Below are positions 40,333-49,655 of a stretch of 64,000 nucleotides of DNA, in pieces (position 1 is the stretch's first letter; each line of letters starts with the position of its first letter). Source of the stretch: Synechococcus sp. GreenBA-s (GTDB lineage Bacteria; Cyanobacteriota; Cyanobacteriia; PCC-6307; Cyanobiaceae); assembly GCF_024345855.1 (NCBI RefSeq), contig NZ_JAGQBX010000001.1, positions 1 through 64,000 of the forward strand. Reading direction: 5' to 3'. The notes under the pieces were generated by a model. The model searched no databases and was not told where the DNA came from. It saw nothing but the letters and a program-made list of their open reading frames with translations. A program made the translations under genes and the position numbers.

Positions 40333-42792
40333 TCACCAGGGCCTGCTCATCGACGTCCCGGCCTGTGGGCTCCCGCACCCGATCGCCACGACCTGATTGC
40401 GGCCCTGCTGCTTGGCCGCATACATGGCGGCGTCAGCCCTGGCGATCAGCTCGTCCAGCGATTCATCGGGACAGGCCAGGGCCACCCCCACACTCAGGCT
40501 GATGTGAACATCGCCGGCGGGCGTCGGCACCGGATCGCTGGCCAGCTGCCGCGCCTTCTCGGCGATGGTCACGGCATGGGCCAGGTCCTGCACCCCCGGC
40601 AGCACCACCATCAGCTCATCGCCGCCGATGCGCGCGGCCAGGTCCGAGGTCCGCACGCAGGAGCGGATCCGATCCGCCATGGCCTGCAGCACCGCATCGC
40701 CGGCCTGGTGGCCATAGCGGTCGTTCACATCCTTGAAGTGGTCGAGGTCGCAGAAGAGCACCGCCAGTTCGCCGCCCCGGCGCTGGTCGCCGGCCAGGAG
40801 CTGTTTCATCTGCGTCAACACCTCCTCGCGATTCAGCAGGGCGGTAAGGCTGTCGGTGGCGGCCCGCTGATGCAGCGCCTGCTCCATGGCGATCCGCTCA
40901 CTCACATCGCGCCAGGTGATGCTCAGCTCCTCGCCCACCTTCACGGCGCGGATGTCGAGATAGCGCAGGCTGCCCTGCTGGGGATGGTGAAACGGGAAGC
41001 TGTCGAGCACCAGCGGCTGGCCGCCGCTGAGCACCTCCAGGTAGCGATCGAGCAGTCCATTGCCCCCATCGGGCCAGAACTGCCGCAGCCTGGCCCCCAC
41101 AAACGCCTCCTGCGCCATGTGGTTGTAGGCGGCGGCGGCGGGGTTGGCCCGCCGGATGAGCAGGTCCACGACCGAGCCGGCGTCATCGCACACGGGCCCA
41201 AGCATGAGGTGGGGGTCCATCAGGGCATCGAGGGTGGTGCTCAGCCGTTCCTGTTCGAGCTGCAGCCGCTCCTGGGTCTGCACCAGCTCCGTCACGTCGT
41301 AGTTGACCCCGAGCATGCGCAGGGGCTGGCCCTCCCGGTCGTAGGTGGTGTGGGAGACAGCCTGCAGGTGGTGCACGGAGCCATCGGGCCAGATCACCCG
41401 GAAGCGCGGGGCGTACTCCCGCTCGCCGCGCAGGGCCGCCTGGATCTCCCCCTCCGCATAGGCCCGGTCCTCCGGATGCACCGCATCGGCCCAGGCCTCG
41501 TAGGCGCCGCCGAAGTCGACAGGATCGCGGCCGTAGAGCTGATACATCACCGGATCCCAGCTGAGCACGTTGGCCGGCACGTCCCAGTCCCAGATGCCCA
41601 CCACCCCGGCGGCGGCAGCGGCCTGGAGGTACTCCGTCTGGGCCACCAGGTCGGTGATGTCGTCGAGCTCCAGCAGCACATGCTCAGCGGCACCGCTGGC
41701 ATCGCGGAGGTTGCTCAGCCGCAGGTCACCCCAGCCCCTCAGGACGCCGGCCCGCAGCAGCCTCACACGCACCCTGTAACCATCAATCTCACCCAGCAGC
41801 AGGGACTCCAGTGCGGCCTGGTCCATCGGGGTGAGCACGTCTGCCGCCTCCGCCGACACCTGCTCCAGGGCGCCGACAACCTGCGCCAGGCTGCGGCCCA
41901 CCAGCTCCGCAGGGGTGAGGTCCAGCTCCGCGCAGAGTTCAGGATTGGCCTGCAGGATCACCCCCGTACCCGGCGCACACAACCCCAGGCCAACGCTGCA
42001 GTGTTCCAGGGTGCGGTCCAGCATCTCCTCGGACCTGACCAGGGCGTTCTGGGCCGTCATCTGGGTGGTGATGTCGATGCCCTGGCCGATCAAGAACTCG
42101 AGGCGCCCGTCAGGGCCGCGCGCACAGGCCACGCTCAGGTCCACCCAGATGGTGCCGCCATCGCCGCGCCGATAGCGCTTCCTGAGTCTGTAGCTGTCGC
42201 GCCGGTTCGCCAGCACCTCCTCCACCAGCGGCTGCTCCTGGGCGAGGTCATCCGGATGGGTGATCTCAGGCCAGGAGAGCTGGAGCAGGGTCTCCGCATC
42301 GCGACCGAGCATGGCGCAGAAGGCGGCATTCACGCGGACCAGCCGGCCGCTGGCATCCGTCAGCACCTCTCCTGCGGCGGCGTTGTCGAGCGTGAGGTTG
42401 AGAATCTGCTCGCTGCGGCGCCGCAGGGCCGTTTCCCAGCAGCGCTGGGCGGAGAGCCAGAGCGCCACAGCGGCCACGCCACTGAGCGCCAGCAGGCGGG
42501 TGAGGTAGTCGATCGAAGGGAGGAAGCGCCAGTAGAGCCCCGACGCGATCGCCAGCCCATAGGCCTGACCGATCAGGGGGACCATCTGGCGTGGCGTCGC
42601 GATGCTCGCCGAGAGCACCACCACTAGGAAGTAGTAGGGCAGCAGCGGGATGTTGCGCGGCAGGGCCAGATCGAGCAGGAAGAGCCCGACCATCGCCAGA
42701 TGCAGGATCGCGATCCGGCTGCGGTTCCTGGCAGCCCCTGGCGCTGGTTGCAACCGGTCCTGGCCCATGGCATCCGGTGCACGCCACTCCAT
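40333..42792 (-). CDS. Membrane-anchored multi-PAS diguanylate cyclase with GGDEL
   Basis: The 819-residue protein has three or four N-terminal membrane helices (HLAMVGLFLLDLALPRNIPLLPYYFLVVVLSAS ... LLALSGVAAVALWL), then PAS domains near 135-255, 260-380, 390-505 and 515-640, then GGDEF. The active-site sequence is ARIGGDELMVVLP, with Leu for the usual Phe. The inhibitory RxxD (RTSD) five residues before is kept. The rest of the fold (DLDHFKDVNDRYGHQAGDAVLQAMA) is well conserved, so it may still be active. Confidence 0.9.
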   Translation of the reverse strand: MEWRAPDAMGQDRLQPAPGAARNRSRIAILHLAMVGLFLLDLALPRNIPLLPYYFLVVVLSASIATPRQMVPLIGQAYGLAIASGLYWRFLPSIDYLTRLLALSGVAAVALWLSAQRCWETALRRRSEQILNLTLDNAAAGEVLTDASGRLVRVNAAFCAMLGRDAETLLQLSWPEITHPDDLAQEQPLVEEVLANRRDSYRLRKRYRRGDGGTIWVDLSVACARGPDGRLEFLIGQGIDITTQMTAQNALVRSEEMLDRTLEHCSVGLGLCAPGTGVILQANPELCAELDLTPAELVGRSLAQVVGALEQVSAEAADVLTPMDQAALESLLLGEIDGYRVRVRLLRAGVLRGWGDLRLSNLRDASGAAEHVLLELDDITDLVAQTEYLQAAAAAGVVGIWDWDVPANVLSWDPVMYQLYGRDPVDFGGAYEAWADAVHPEDRAYAEGEIQAALRGEREYAPRFRVIWPDGSVHHLQAVSHTTYDREGQPLRMLGVNYDVTELVQTQERLQLEQERLSTTLDALMDPHLMLGPVCDDAGSVVDLLIRRANPAAAAYNHMAQEAFVGARLRQFWPDGGNGLLDRYLEVLSGGQPLVLDSFPFHHPQQGSLRYLDIRAVKVGEELSITWRDVSERIAMEQALHQRAATDSLTALLNREEVLTQMKQLLAGDQRRGGELAVLFCDLDHFKDVNDRYGHQAGDAVLQAMADRIRSCVRTSDLAARIGGDELMVVLPGVQDLAHAVTIAEKARQLASDPVPTPAGDVHISLSVGVALACPDESLDELIARADAAMYAAKQQGRNQVVAIGCGSPQAGTSMSRPW

Positions 42793-42994
42793 ATTGGTCG
42801 ATTCCGGCTGATGGGGCCCTTCGCCAGCGGGGATGGCCAGCCCTCACCGCTGAGGGACCGGCTCGAGCCCATCCAGGTACGCCTGCGGATCGCGCCACAA
42901 AGCAGCAGCAGCACCTCATCCCACGGGGTGGCGGCCTGGTGCCGCAGGGCTCCAGGAAGACCGGGCAGCCAGGCAGCCGCCGCCCTCACCCAGC

Positions 42995-44867
42995 TCAAGG
43001 GCAGGTCACGGTGCCGTGTCCGGCCGTCCTCCAGGCCTGAAAGCACGGGTTGCCGGGATCCAGCACCAGGGGCTTGAACAGGTCGTTGCGCTGGCCGTCG
43101 ATCAACTGCTGCTGGTTGATCCAGGTGCCCGGCGCCGGCACCACCGTGCGGTGGCGCACTGAATCAGCGCCGGCCACGGCCGTGAGTGTGGGCGTCTGCA
43201 CCACGGGCTCAGGGCCGTAGATGCCCGCGGCTGTGGCGTCACCGACGCGGCGCCCACCACTCACCACCCAGAACTGACCGAGCTTGGCGGCCAGGTAGGG
43301 ATGCAGATCGGCTCTGCCGGTGGGTGGATCGCTCACCGCATAGAGCCTGCGATCGATCTCCACCTTCAAGGCCGAAGGGTCGCCGGAGGGGACCGCCAGC
43401 ACGTCCGTCCGCAGGCTCTGGTAGAGGCCTGTCACCTCCGTCACAGCCAGGTCTGCGGCGGTGGCCAGGCCGATGCGACCCAGCGGCGTGCTCACCAGCG
43501 TGGGGGCATCACCCGCCCTGGCCCAGGCCTTCTCGGCGGCGCTGAGGTGGGTGGCGCGGTAGCGCGCCAGGATGGTGCCGCCAGGACCCGCCAACGCCAC
43601 GGTGTGGAACACCCTGGAGCCTTCGCGCTCGGGATAGCTCCCCACCAGGTAGCCGTTGCCGGCCTTGGCCCGCTGGGCCAGCAGCTGCTCAAAGGAGCCA
43701 CCGCGCCGCTCAGCTCGGCGGGCGATCTCAGCCGCCTGCAGACCGCGAGGCAAACCGGTGAGCTCGGGGAGCACCAGCAGCTCCTGGGCCTGGGGCTGGC
43801 TGCGGGTCAGCCGTGATGGATCGCCCGTCCACTGGGCGGCTGCCAGCTGCACCGGGCGCGGCGTCGCGGTGGCGGTGGTGTCCACGGGGGCACGGCGCAG
43901 CGCCAGCAGAGGGTTGTAGAGCGCAGGCCGGCGGGAGGCCAACCGTCGCTCGCGCACCGCATCGGCCTCGGCCGGGATGATCGTGGTGGCGATGAGACCG
44001 TTCAACCCGGGGGGGCAGCACGGCGGGAGGCACAACCGGTGCTTGCACAAGCTTGCGACCCTCGGGCGACCAGATGCTTGAGCCGCCGTTGTAATAGAGC
44101 TGGCTGCCATTGATCGGATTGCGCTCGATGCCGCTGCGGGTCGCCCCGATCACCCACACGCCGTTGAGTGCGCTCATGTGCTGCACGCTGGCCACGGTGG
44201 AGTGATTGGCCCTGGCCTGGGCTGGCGGCGTGCCGGGCATCACCCGATCCGACACGGAATGCCAACCGATGATCTGAGCTCCGCGCAGGGCGGCCAGGCG
44301 GTCGTACTGCCAGTAGGTGTCGTCGTAGCAGATGATCAGGGCAATGCGGCCGATCGGCGTGTCAAACACACCGACACCGGTATCACCCGGGCCAAAGAGT
44401 TGCACGTCCTGGCCATTGAGACCATTCTTTCGATATTTGCCGATGATGCCATCGGGCCCCATCAACACGGCAGTGTTGTAGAAGATGCCGGTATTGGCAT
44501 CCTTTTCGGCAATGCCAACACTCACGATCATGCCGGTGCGCTTGAGCACCGGCTGCAACGCATCGGTGGCGCGCCCGGGGATGGTGTCCACAAAGGGAGC
44601 CAACTGGGCTGGATCGGTGAAGTCGTAGCCGCTGATGGCCGTTTCCGGGAACACCGCATACTGCACCCCCTGGGCCGCCACGCGTTCCGCCGCCTGCACC
44701 AGGCGGCGGATGTTGCCCTCGCGATCCCCCCAGGCAGGGATGAAATCAACGGCGGCCACCTTCACCGGCTTGCTGCCCACCTCGGCCCTGGCCGGTGCAC
44801 TCAGGGAACCGACGATGGATCCCGTGATCGATCCACTGAGCACCAGTCCCAGACAACCTGTGGCCAT
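42995..44867 (-). pseudogene. Tandem two-domain carbon-nitrogen hydrolase, frameshifted at a G7 tract
   Basis: The first part (ATG 44867 or GTG 44885, signal GLVLSGSITGSIVGSLSAPARA) is a nitrilase-fold domain with Glu (FPETAISGYD), Lys (GKYRKNGLNGQ) and Cys (ALIICYDDTYWQ). The frame then breaks at a run of seven G (44009-44015); six would give VLPPGLNGLIATTIIPAEA in frame. The other frame continues to a stop at 42995 with a second nitrilase-like domain (LLVLPELTGLPRGLQ ... RYRATHLSAAEKAW ... IGLATAADLAV) where catalytic Lys and Cys are replaced. Sequencing error, decay or phase variation are all possible. Confidence 0.82.
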
Positions 44868-44885
44868 CCGATAGCGAGCGCGCAC

Positions 44886-45761
44886 GATCACCGAGGCAGA
44901 GATTTTGACGCTATCAGCGCTCACGAACGACGCCGGCTGGTCGACACAAGTCAATGAAATCCTGCCGCCGGCGCTAGGGGTGTGACAGGTGCCAGGCGGC
45001 ATCACCCGCCCCGGGGACTTCCGGCGGGGCAGGAGAACCACGCCAGCCGCTTGGTGGGGACACCGCTGGATCCAGCAACCAGAAGCAAGCCCCTTGGACC
45101 ACCACGACCCCGCTTCCACCCACGGGTGCCACCAACATCCCAACCGGTGGGGCGCCGCTACCGCTGCCGAGAGATCGGCTCCTAGCACCAGGCCCAGCTG
45201 ACGCCTTGCTGGACTCCTGAGTAGTGGCGACAAGGTGCAGATCGCCTCAAACTGTGCGCAACAGGCGGCACCTCCATCATTCGCCTTGGCCAGAGGATGA
45301 CCCCGTTCAGGTTGCTGCTGTACGCCGAGGTGACTGTGGCTGTGCAATCACGTCCTTGCCACCTGGCGTTCGTCGGCGTTCAGATCATTCACTCGCTTCC
45401 TGATGGCAAGAGAACTCTTTGGAGAGAATCGGTTCCCTAGCTCCGTTCAAACTGGCCACCACGAATTGTTGGCAGAGCGGACTCCCTCCCCCGCGTCTCC
45501 TTCCCGATCAGACCTGGTGGCTTGTCAGACGGACTGCCTCCCAGAGCATCGACGAGCTCCCTGCTGATTCCTTGCGTGGACGTGGATGCAGCTCGTACAT
45601 GCTAGGTCTGCAAGTTGTCGATTCTTGAGCCGATACTCGAGCCGATACTCCAGTGATCGATGCACGCATCCTGGCCTCCAGCCTGAATACAGTCCCGATG
45701 GAGTGCCTACGCTTATCCAGCAGCTGACCTATGTTGTGGTGGACGTCGTACTCGTGGCTGT
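44886..45761. other. Long region without a convincing gene
   Basis: About 870 bp with no supported frame. A GC-rich segment near 44990-45060 holds short inverted repeats, and 45627-45650 holds a tandem repeat. The start of the next gene (TTG 45762) implies its promoter lies at the right end. Confidence 0.5.
45627..45650. repeat. Tandem 12-bp repeat GAGCCGATACTC
   Basis: Two perfect adjacent copies (45627-45638 and 45639-45650) lie about 110 bp upstream of the GAF-domain gene. The repeat has short internal symmetry (GAG...CTC) and could be a regulator-binding site. Confidence 0.55.
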
Positions 45762-46691
45762 TTGAACACTGACCGGGGTAGCCAGGGCTTCAACGATCTG
45801 GGTGAGGAGCGCCGTCTCAGGGAGCTCCATGACCATGGCGTCCTGGATCAACCCAGCAATGCCCAGCTGGATCGGATCGTGTCCCTGGCTGCCGAGATCC
45901 TCGGCACGCCGATCGCCCTGATCTCCCTGGTTGACCGTGATCGCCAGTGGTTTCTCAGTCGCCAGGGCCTGGAGGCCCAGGAGACCCCCAGGGACATTGC
46001 CTTCTGCGACCACGCCATCCGCGCCGACCGGGTGTTCGTGGTGGCCGATGCCCTCAACGACTCCCGCTTCCAGGGCAACCCCCTGGTGCAGGGCGATCCC
46101 AAGATCCGCTTCTATGCCGGCGCTCCGCTGATCACCGACTCCGGCCAGCGCCTGGGCACCCTGTGCGTGATCGACCGCCAGCCCCATCTGCTCACCCCCT
46201 ACCAGGAAGACCTGCTGGCCCAGCTCAGCGCCATGGCCATGCATGAGATCGCCAGCCTGCGACGGAGCCGCCTCTGCGGTCTGACCGAGGTCCTGACGCG
46301 CGTAGCCCTGCTGGAGCTGGGGGAACAGCGGTTGCAGCAGTTCCGGCAGGAGGGGAGGTGCCCGGTGCTGGTCACCGTTGTCCTCACGGGCCTGCGCCCG
46401 CTGAATGCCCAACCGGCTGGGGTGACCACTGCAGACCGCTGCCTGCAGCAGGTCGCCGCTGTGTGTCGGGACCACCAGGGAGCCACCGGGGTACTGGGCC
46501 GAAGCGGACACGGCGAATTCAGCCTGCTCTGGCCGGATGCGACCGAGGTTGAGCAGCGCCTCAGCGCTCTGAAGGGGGCCGTGGAGGCGGCAGCCCAACC
46601 GCTGCGCACCAGGGTGGTGATCACAGCGGCACGGGCGGAGTGCGCCAGCCTCGTCTCCCTGCTTCAGCTGGCGGCCGGCACCCTCAGCTGA
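45762..46691 (+). CDS. GAF-domain protein with a degenerate GGDEF-like domain
   Basis: The 309-residue protein (TTG start) has a GAF domain at about 20-165 (LRELHDHGVLDQPSNAQLDRIVSLAAEILGTPIALISLVDRDRQWFLSRQGL ... AGAPLITDSGQRLGTLCVIDRQP). The C-terminal part follows GGDEF spacing, but the active site reads GRSGHGEFSLLWP and the nucleotide-binding residues are poor. It is probably a non-catalytic sensor or c-di-GMP/partner-binding protein. It is 9 nt upstream of the CHASE-GGDEF gene. Confidence 0.82.
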   Translation: MNTDRGSQGFNDLGEERRLRELHDHGVLDQPSNAQLDRIVSLAAEILGTPIALISLVDRDRQWFLSRQGLEAQETPRDIAFCDHAIRADRVFVVADALNDSRFQGNPLVQGDPKIRFYAGAPLITDSGQRLGTLCVIDRQPHLLTPYQEDLLAQLSAMAMHEIASLRRSRLCGLTEVLTRVALLELGEQRLQQFRQEGRCPVLVTVVLTGLRPLNAQPAGVTTADRCLQQVAAVCRDHQGATGVLGRSGHGEFSLLWPDATEVEQRLSALKGAVEAAAQPLRTRVVITAARAECASLVSLLQLAAGTLS

Positions 46692-46700
46692 ATCGCCGCC

Positions 46701-48710
46701 ATGGGTCAGTCACCACCGCAGGGGTCATCACCACCGCGACCGCCACAGTATCGGCGCCGCATCCAGGCGTTGCCTGTTGTCGTTCTGGCGGCAGGCCTGC
46801 TCATCAGCACTGGATTCGCCATCCAGAACGTGGCGTTCAACCGTCGCTTGCACGAACAGGCCGAGGGCGCCCTGCTCGATGATGTGGTCGATTCGCTTCG
46901 GATGCATACATCGGCGGCCACCTCAGCGGTGGTGAGCCTTAGCGCCATGGCCGAGGCCAGCGGTGGGCTCAGGCCTGATGGCTTCAGCCGCTACGCCCAG
47001 ACCCTGAGGCAGACCGGTCAACTTCCCGAGGGTGCCCTGGGTCTGGGCTATGCCCGCTACGTGACGCCGGCCACCAAAGCCAGCTTCGAGCGCGAACTGT
47101 CGGTCTTCCACGGCGATGCCGTCGTGATCCGGCCCGCGGGACTTCGGCCGGCCTATGCCCCGGTCACGGCGCTGGAGCCGATGGATCAAGCCAACCGCAG
47201 GGCGATCGGCTTCGACCTGCTGAGTGAGCCCGTCCGTCGGCAGGCCCTGCTGCAGGCCGCGCAGAGCGGAACCCCAGTCGTGACCGGGAAACTGGAGCTG
47301 CAGCAGACTGGATCTGGTGAGCAGTTGCCTGCCGTCATCCTCTACTCCCTGATCCGCCGGACCTCTCCATCCGTCCCGTCGTCCTCTGCGTTGAATCCGT
47401 CAGCCGAGCCGTGGGGCTGGGCCAGCTGCCCGATCCTCATTCAGGAGCTGATGCAGGAGAGCCTCAGGGGAATCAACAACCCCTACCTCCAGGGCTCGAC
47501 AATCCTGCTGTTCGACGGAGTTCGCCCCAGCGGTGAGGGGCGCCTGTATGACCCCATGGGGGTGTATGGAACCCCGAGGCTGAGCGATCCCAACTACCAA
47601 CGCCTTTCCTTTGGTGGCCGCCAATGGCTGGTGGGAGTCCAGCTCACGAGAGCCCTGCCGGGGCCGGACGGTCTGCACCCGAGCCAGGCCCTGATCCTGC
47701 TGGTGGGTGGACTGCTCTCCATTGTGGCCAGTCTGGTGAGCCGTGAACTGGTCGTGAGCCATCGACAGACGCTGGAGGCTCTGCGCCAGGTCTCCGAGGC
47801 GGCCGAAGAGCAGGCCATTTCAGCGGCCGTCTTCGAGGGAACCGTGGAAGGGGTCGTGATCACCAATCCGGAAGGACAGGTGATCTCCGTGAACCAGAGC
47901 TTCACCCAGCTCACCGGTTACACCAATCTCGACATACGGGGCAAATCCCTGCGGATTCTGCGCTCAGGCAACCACGATTCCAGTTTCTATCAGGATCTCT
48001 GGGAGCAGTTGCTTCGCGATGGCAGCTGGCGCCATGAGATCTGGAACCGCTGCAAAGACGGAACAATCCAACTCCACGACCTCAGCATCACGACCGTTCG
48101 CGACAAGCACCTGAGCGCGCTGTACTACGTGGCGATGTATCAGGATATCACGGCTAGATACAAGGAACAGCAGAACATTCTCCACCAGGCCACCCACGAC
48201 ACCCTGACCGGCCTGGCCAATCGAACTCTGCTGGTGGATCGCCTGGAGCAGGCCCTGGCCATGGCCCAGCGCTACGGGTACATGGTTGGCGTGATGTTCA
48301 TGGATCTTGATGGATTCAAGGCTGTGAACGATAACTTCGGCCATGCCATCGGCGACGATCTGCTCGTTGCCGTCAGCAAGCGCCTTCAGGACTTTCTACG
48401 CAAGACGGACACCCTCTGCCGCCAGGGGGGCGACGAATTCGTGCTGCTGCTCCCCCAGGCTCCTGATCTCGACAGCCTGATGACCCTGGCTGAACGCATC
48501 CGTACGGCCGTGAGCAAGCCCTACCACGGTATTCATCACACCGTGGATCTGCGGATCTCGGTGAGCATCGGTATCGCGCGCTGGCCGGAGCACGGTGCCG
48601 ATGCGGATGCCCTGATGCTGGCCGCCGACCGGGCGATGTACCAGAGCAAGAAGAGTGGGGATAGCCTGCCGATCCTGGCCGTTCCGCTCAAAAGTGCCAC
48701 AAGGGCCTGA
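46701..48710 (+). CDS. CHASE-PAS-GGDEF diguanylate cyclase
   Basis: The 669-residue protein has an N-terminal helix (ALPVVVLAAGLLISTGFAIQNVAF), a periplasmic CHASE domain (ALGLGYARYVTPATKASFERELSVF ... PVTALEPMDQANRRAIGFDL), a second helix (ALILLVGGLLSIVASLVSREL), a PAS domain (AAVFEGTVEGVVITNPEGQVISVNQSFTQLTGY) and GGDEF (CRQGGDEFVLLLPQ) with RxxD (RKTD) before it. It should make c-di-GMP in response to a ligand outside the membrane. It follows the GAF gene by 9 nt, so the two are probably co-transcribed. Confidence 0.95.
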   Translation: MGQSPPQGSSPPRPPQYRRRIQALPVVVLAAGLLISTGFAIQNVAFNRRLHEQAEGALLDDVVDSLRMHTSAATSAVVSLSAMAEASGGLRPDGFSRYAQTLRQTGQLPEGALGLGYARYVTPATKASFERELSVFHGDAVVIRPAGLRPAYAPVTALEPMDQANRRAIGFDLLSEPVRRQALLQAAQSGTPVVTGKLELQQTGSGEQLPAVILYSLIRRTSPSVPSSSALNPSAEPWGWASCPILIQELMQESLRGINNPYLQGSTILLFDGVRPSGEGRLYDPMGVYGTPRLSDPNYQRLSFGGRQWLVGVQLTRALPGPDGLHPSQALILLVGGLLSIVASLVSRELVVSHRQTLEALRQVSEAAEEQAISAAVFEGTVEGVVITNPEGQVISVNQSFTQLTGYTNLDIRGKSLRILRSGNHDSSFYQDLWEQLLRDGSWRHEIWNRCKDGTIQLHDLSITTVRDKHLSALYYVAMYQDITARYKEQQNILHQATHDTLTGLANRTLLVDRLEQALAMAQRYGYMVGVMFMDLDGFKAVNDNFGHAIGDDLLVAVSKRLQDFLRKTDTLCRQGGDEFVLLLPQAPDLDSLMTLAERIRTAVSKPYHGIHHTVDLRISVSIGIARWPEHGADADALMLAADRAMYQSKKSGDSLPILAVPLKSATRA

Positions 48711-48930
48711 GCCTGGGGGCAGGCGGTAGCGGCGGGCGGCTGATCCCCCAGACCACTGACCGCGATGGCCGCACCGTGGCCGAGGTGATCGGCGAGGAGA
48801 GGGTGGTGCCGTGGAGCAGGTCAAAGCAGAGGGTGAGCCCTGAAAGCCCAGGATTCCCGTCGAGATCCAGACCACCAGCCGGCGGGGGACAGTGGTGCTT
48901 GGCAGCGGCGACCCCAGAGGGTTCCGGGGT
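48711..48930 (-). pseudogene. Decayed copy of the membrane protein encoded at 53417-53854
   Basis: On the minus strand the stretch NPLGSPLPSTTVPRRLVVWISTGILGFQG closely matches NPLGLPLPLAMESRRLVVWISTGILGFQG of the intact gene. After GFQG the reading frame differs by one, and the other frame restores LTLCFDLLHGTTLSS. The DNA on either side of the match diverges. This copy is therefore a frameshifted remnant next to a lysozyme remnant, parallel to the intact 53.4-55.7 kb region. Confidence 0.7.
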
Positions 48931-48933
48931 GCC

Positions 48934-49143
48934 TCACTCCAGCGCCGGGTCCTGCTCACCCGGGAACGCGGCCGCCAGGCGATCGGCCAGCGCCAGGCAC
49001 TGATCCATCTCCTGCCAGAGCAGTTCACGGCGCTGGTCGGTGACGGCAAACGAGCGGTGGTGCAGGTCGCGGCCGAGGTAGCGCAGGGCGGCGCAGATGC
49101 GCTGCCAGTCGTCTGAGCTGAGCTCGCCAGGGTTGATGGTCAT
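48934..49143 (-). CDS. 69-residue protein of unknown function
   Basis: From ATG 49143: MTINPGELSSDDWQRICAALRYLGRDLHHRSFAVTDQRRELLWQEMDQ and a helical end. It is soluble and helical with no recognised family. The frame upstream to 49245 lacks support. Confidence 0.55.
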   Translation of the reverse strand: MTINPGELSSDDWQRICAALRYLGRDLHHRSFAVTDQRRELLWQEMDQCLALADRLAAAFPGEQDPALE

Positions 49144-49189
49144 GCCCTTGATCCTGCTCCAGGCACCGTCCTGCCCTGCGTGAGATCCC

Positions 49190-49275
49190 GGAATCGTTCG
49201 AGGTCTGCGCACACGCTCTCTGCCCCTCGCCTCGGCTACGGCCACACCGGCCCAGACATCGTGCCCGGCCTGGAT
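49190..49275 (+). pseudogene. Remnant of a lysozyme gene (copy of 54327-55667)
   Basis: The plus strand holds GAGGTCTGCGCACACGCTCT followed by a frame giving LGYGHTGPDIVPGLDQPQ. The intact gene has a matching AGGTCTGCGCAC segment and IGYGHTGPEVVPGLVISQQQ. The lysozyme catalytic Glu region between the two segments is deleted. Only about 90 bp survive. Confidence 0.6.
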
Positions 49276-49508
49276 CAGCCCCAGATTCCCAGGGGCTGGT
49301 GGTCAGCGCCTGAGGTCGGCGGCTCCTCCGACATCCAGTCCTGGCAGGTGGTCAGCCAGAGGATCTCCGGGTCGCTGAGGTCATAGCCGGCTCCCCGCAC
49401 AGTCTCGGCCAGTTGCACAGGGTCAGCCTCCAGCCCCAGGAGGCGTTGCCGCCAGGTGGGATCGGCACGCACCACCGCAATGAAGGCATCGAGCTGCGCC
49501 TGCGACAT
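49275..49508 (-). CDS. Nif11-like small protein
   Basis: The 77-residue protein MSQAQLDAFIAVVRADPTWRQRLLGLEADPVQLAETVRGAGYDLSDPEILW follows the Nif11 domain pattern (residues 1-50), found in RiPP leader peptides and in nitrogen-fixation-linked proteins. The tail (CQDWMSEEPPTSGADHQPLGIWG) is short and has one Cys, with no GG cleavage site, so a RiPP role is unproven. No modification enzyme is seen nearby. Confidence 0.65.
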   Translation of the reverse strand: MSQAQLDAFIAVVRADPTWRQRLLGLEADPVQLAETVRGAGYDLSDPEILWLTTCQDWMSEEPPTSGADHQPLGIWG

Positions 49509-49655
49509 CGAGCTGCGGTCGTGGAACCTCCCCCCTTGTCTAGGCCCAGCGGCGAGGAGCGGCCACGACCAGGGGCAACCAAGACGTGGCCACCGCGGCA
49601 GTGGAGTGGAGTGGACCTACGGCGTGAGAACCGCTAGCTGTCGATGGTATCCGGA

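Noticed and set aside
40504-42627. 707-residue plus-strand frame opposite the PAS-GGDEL gene
   Set aside because: The composition is typical of antisense shadows, and the opposite strand has clear PAS and GGDEF domains.
48396-49049. 217-residue minus-strand gene
   Set aside because: It joins antisense GGDEF sequence with a frameshifted remnant; only the short remnant homology is meaningful.
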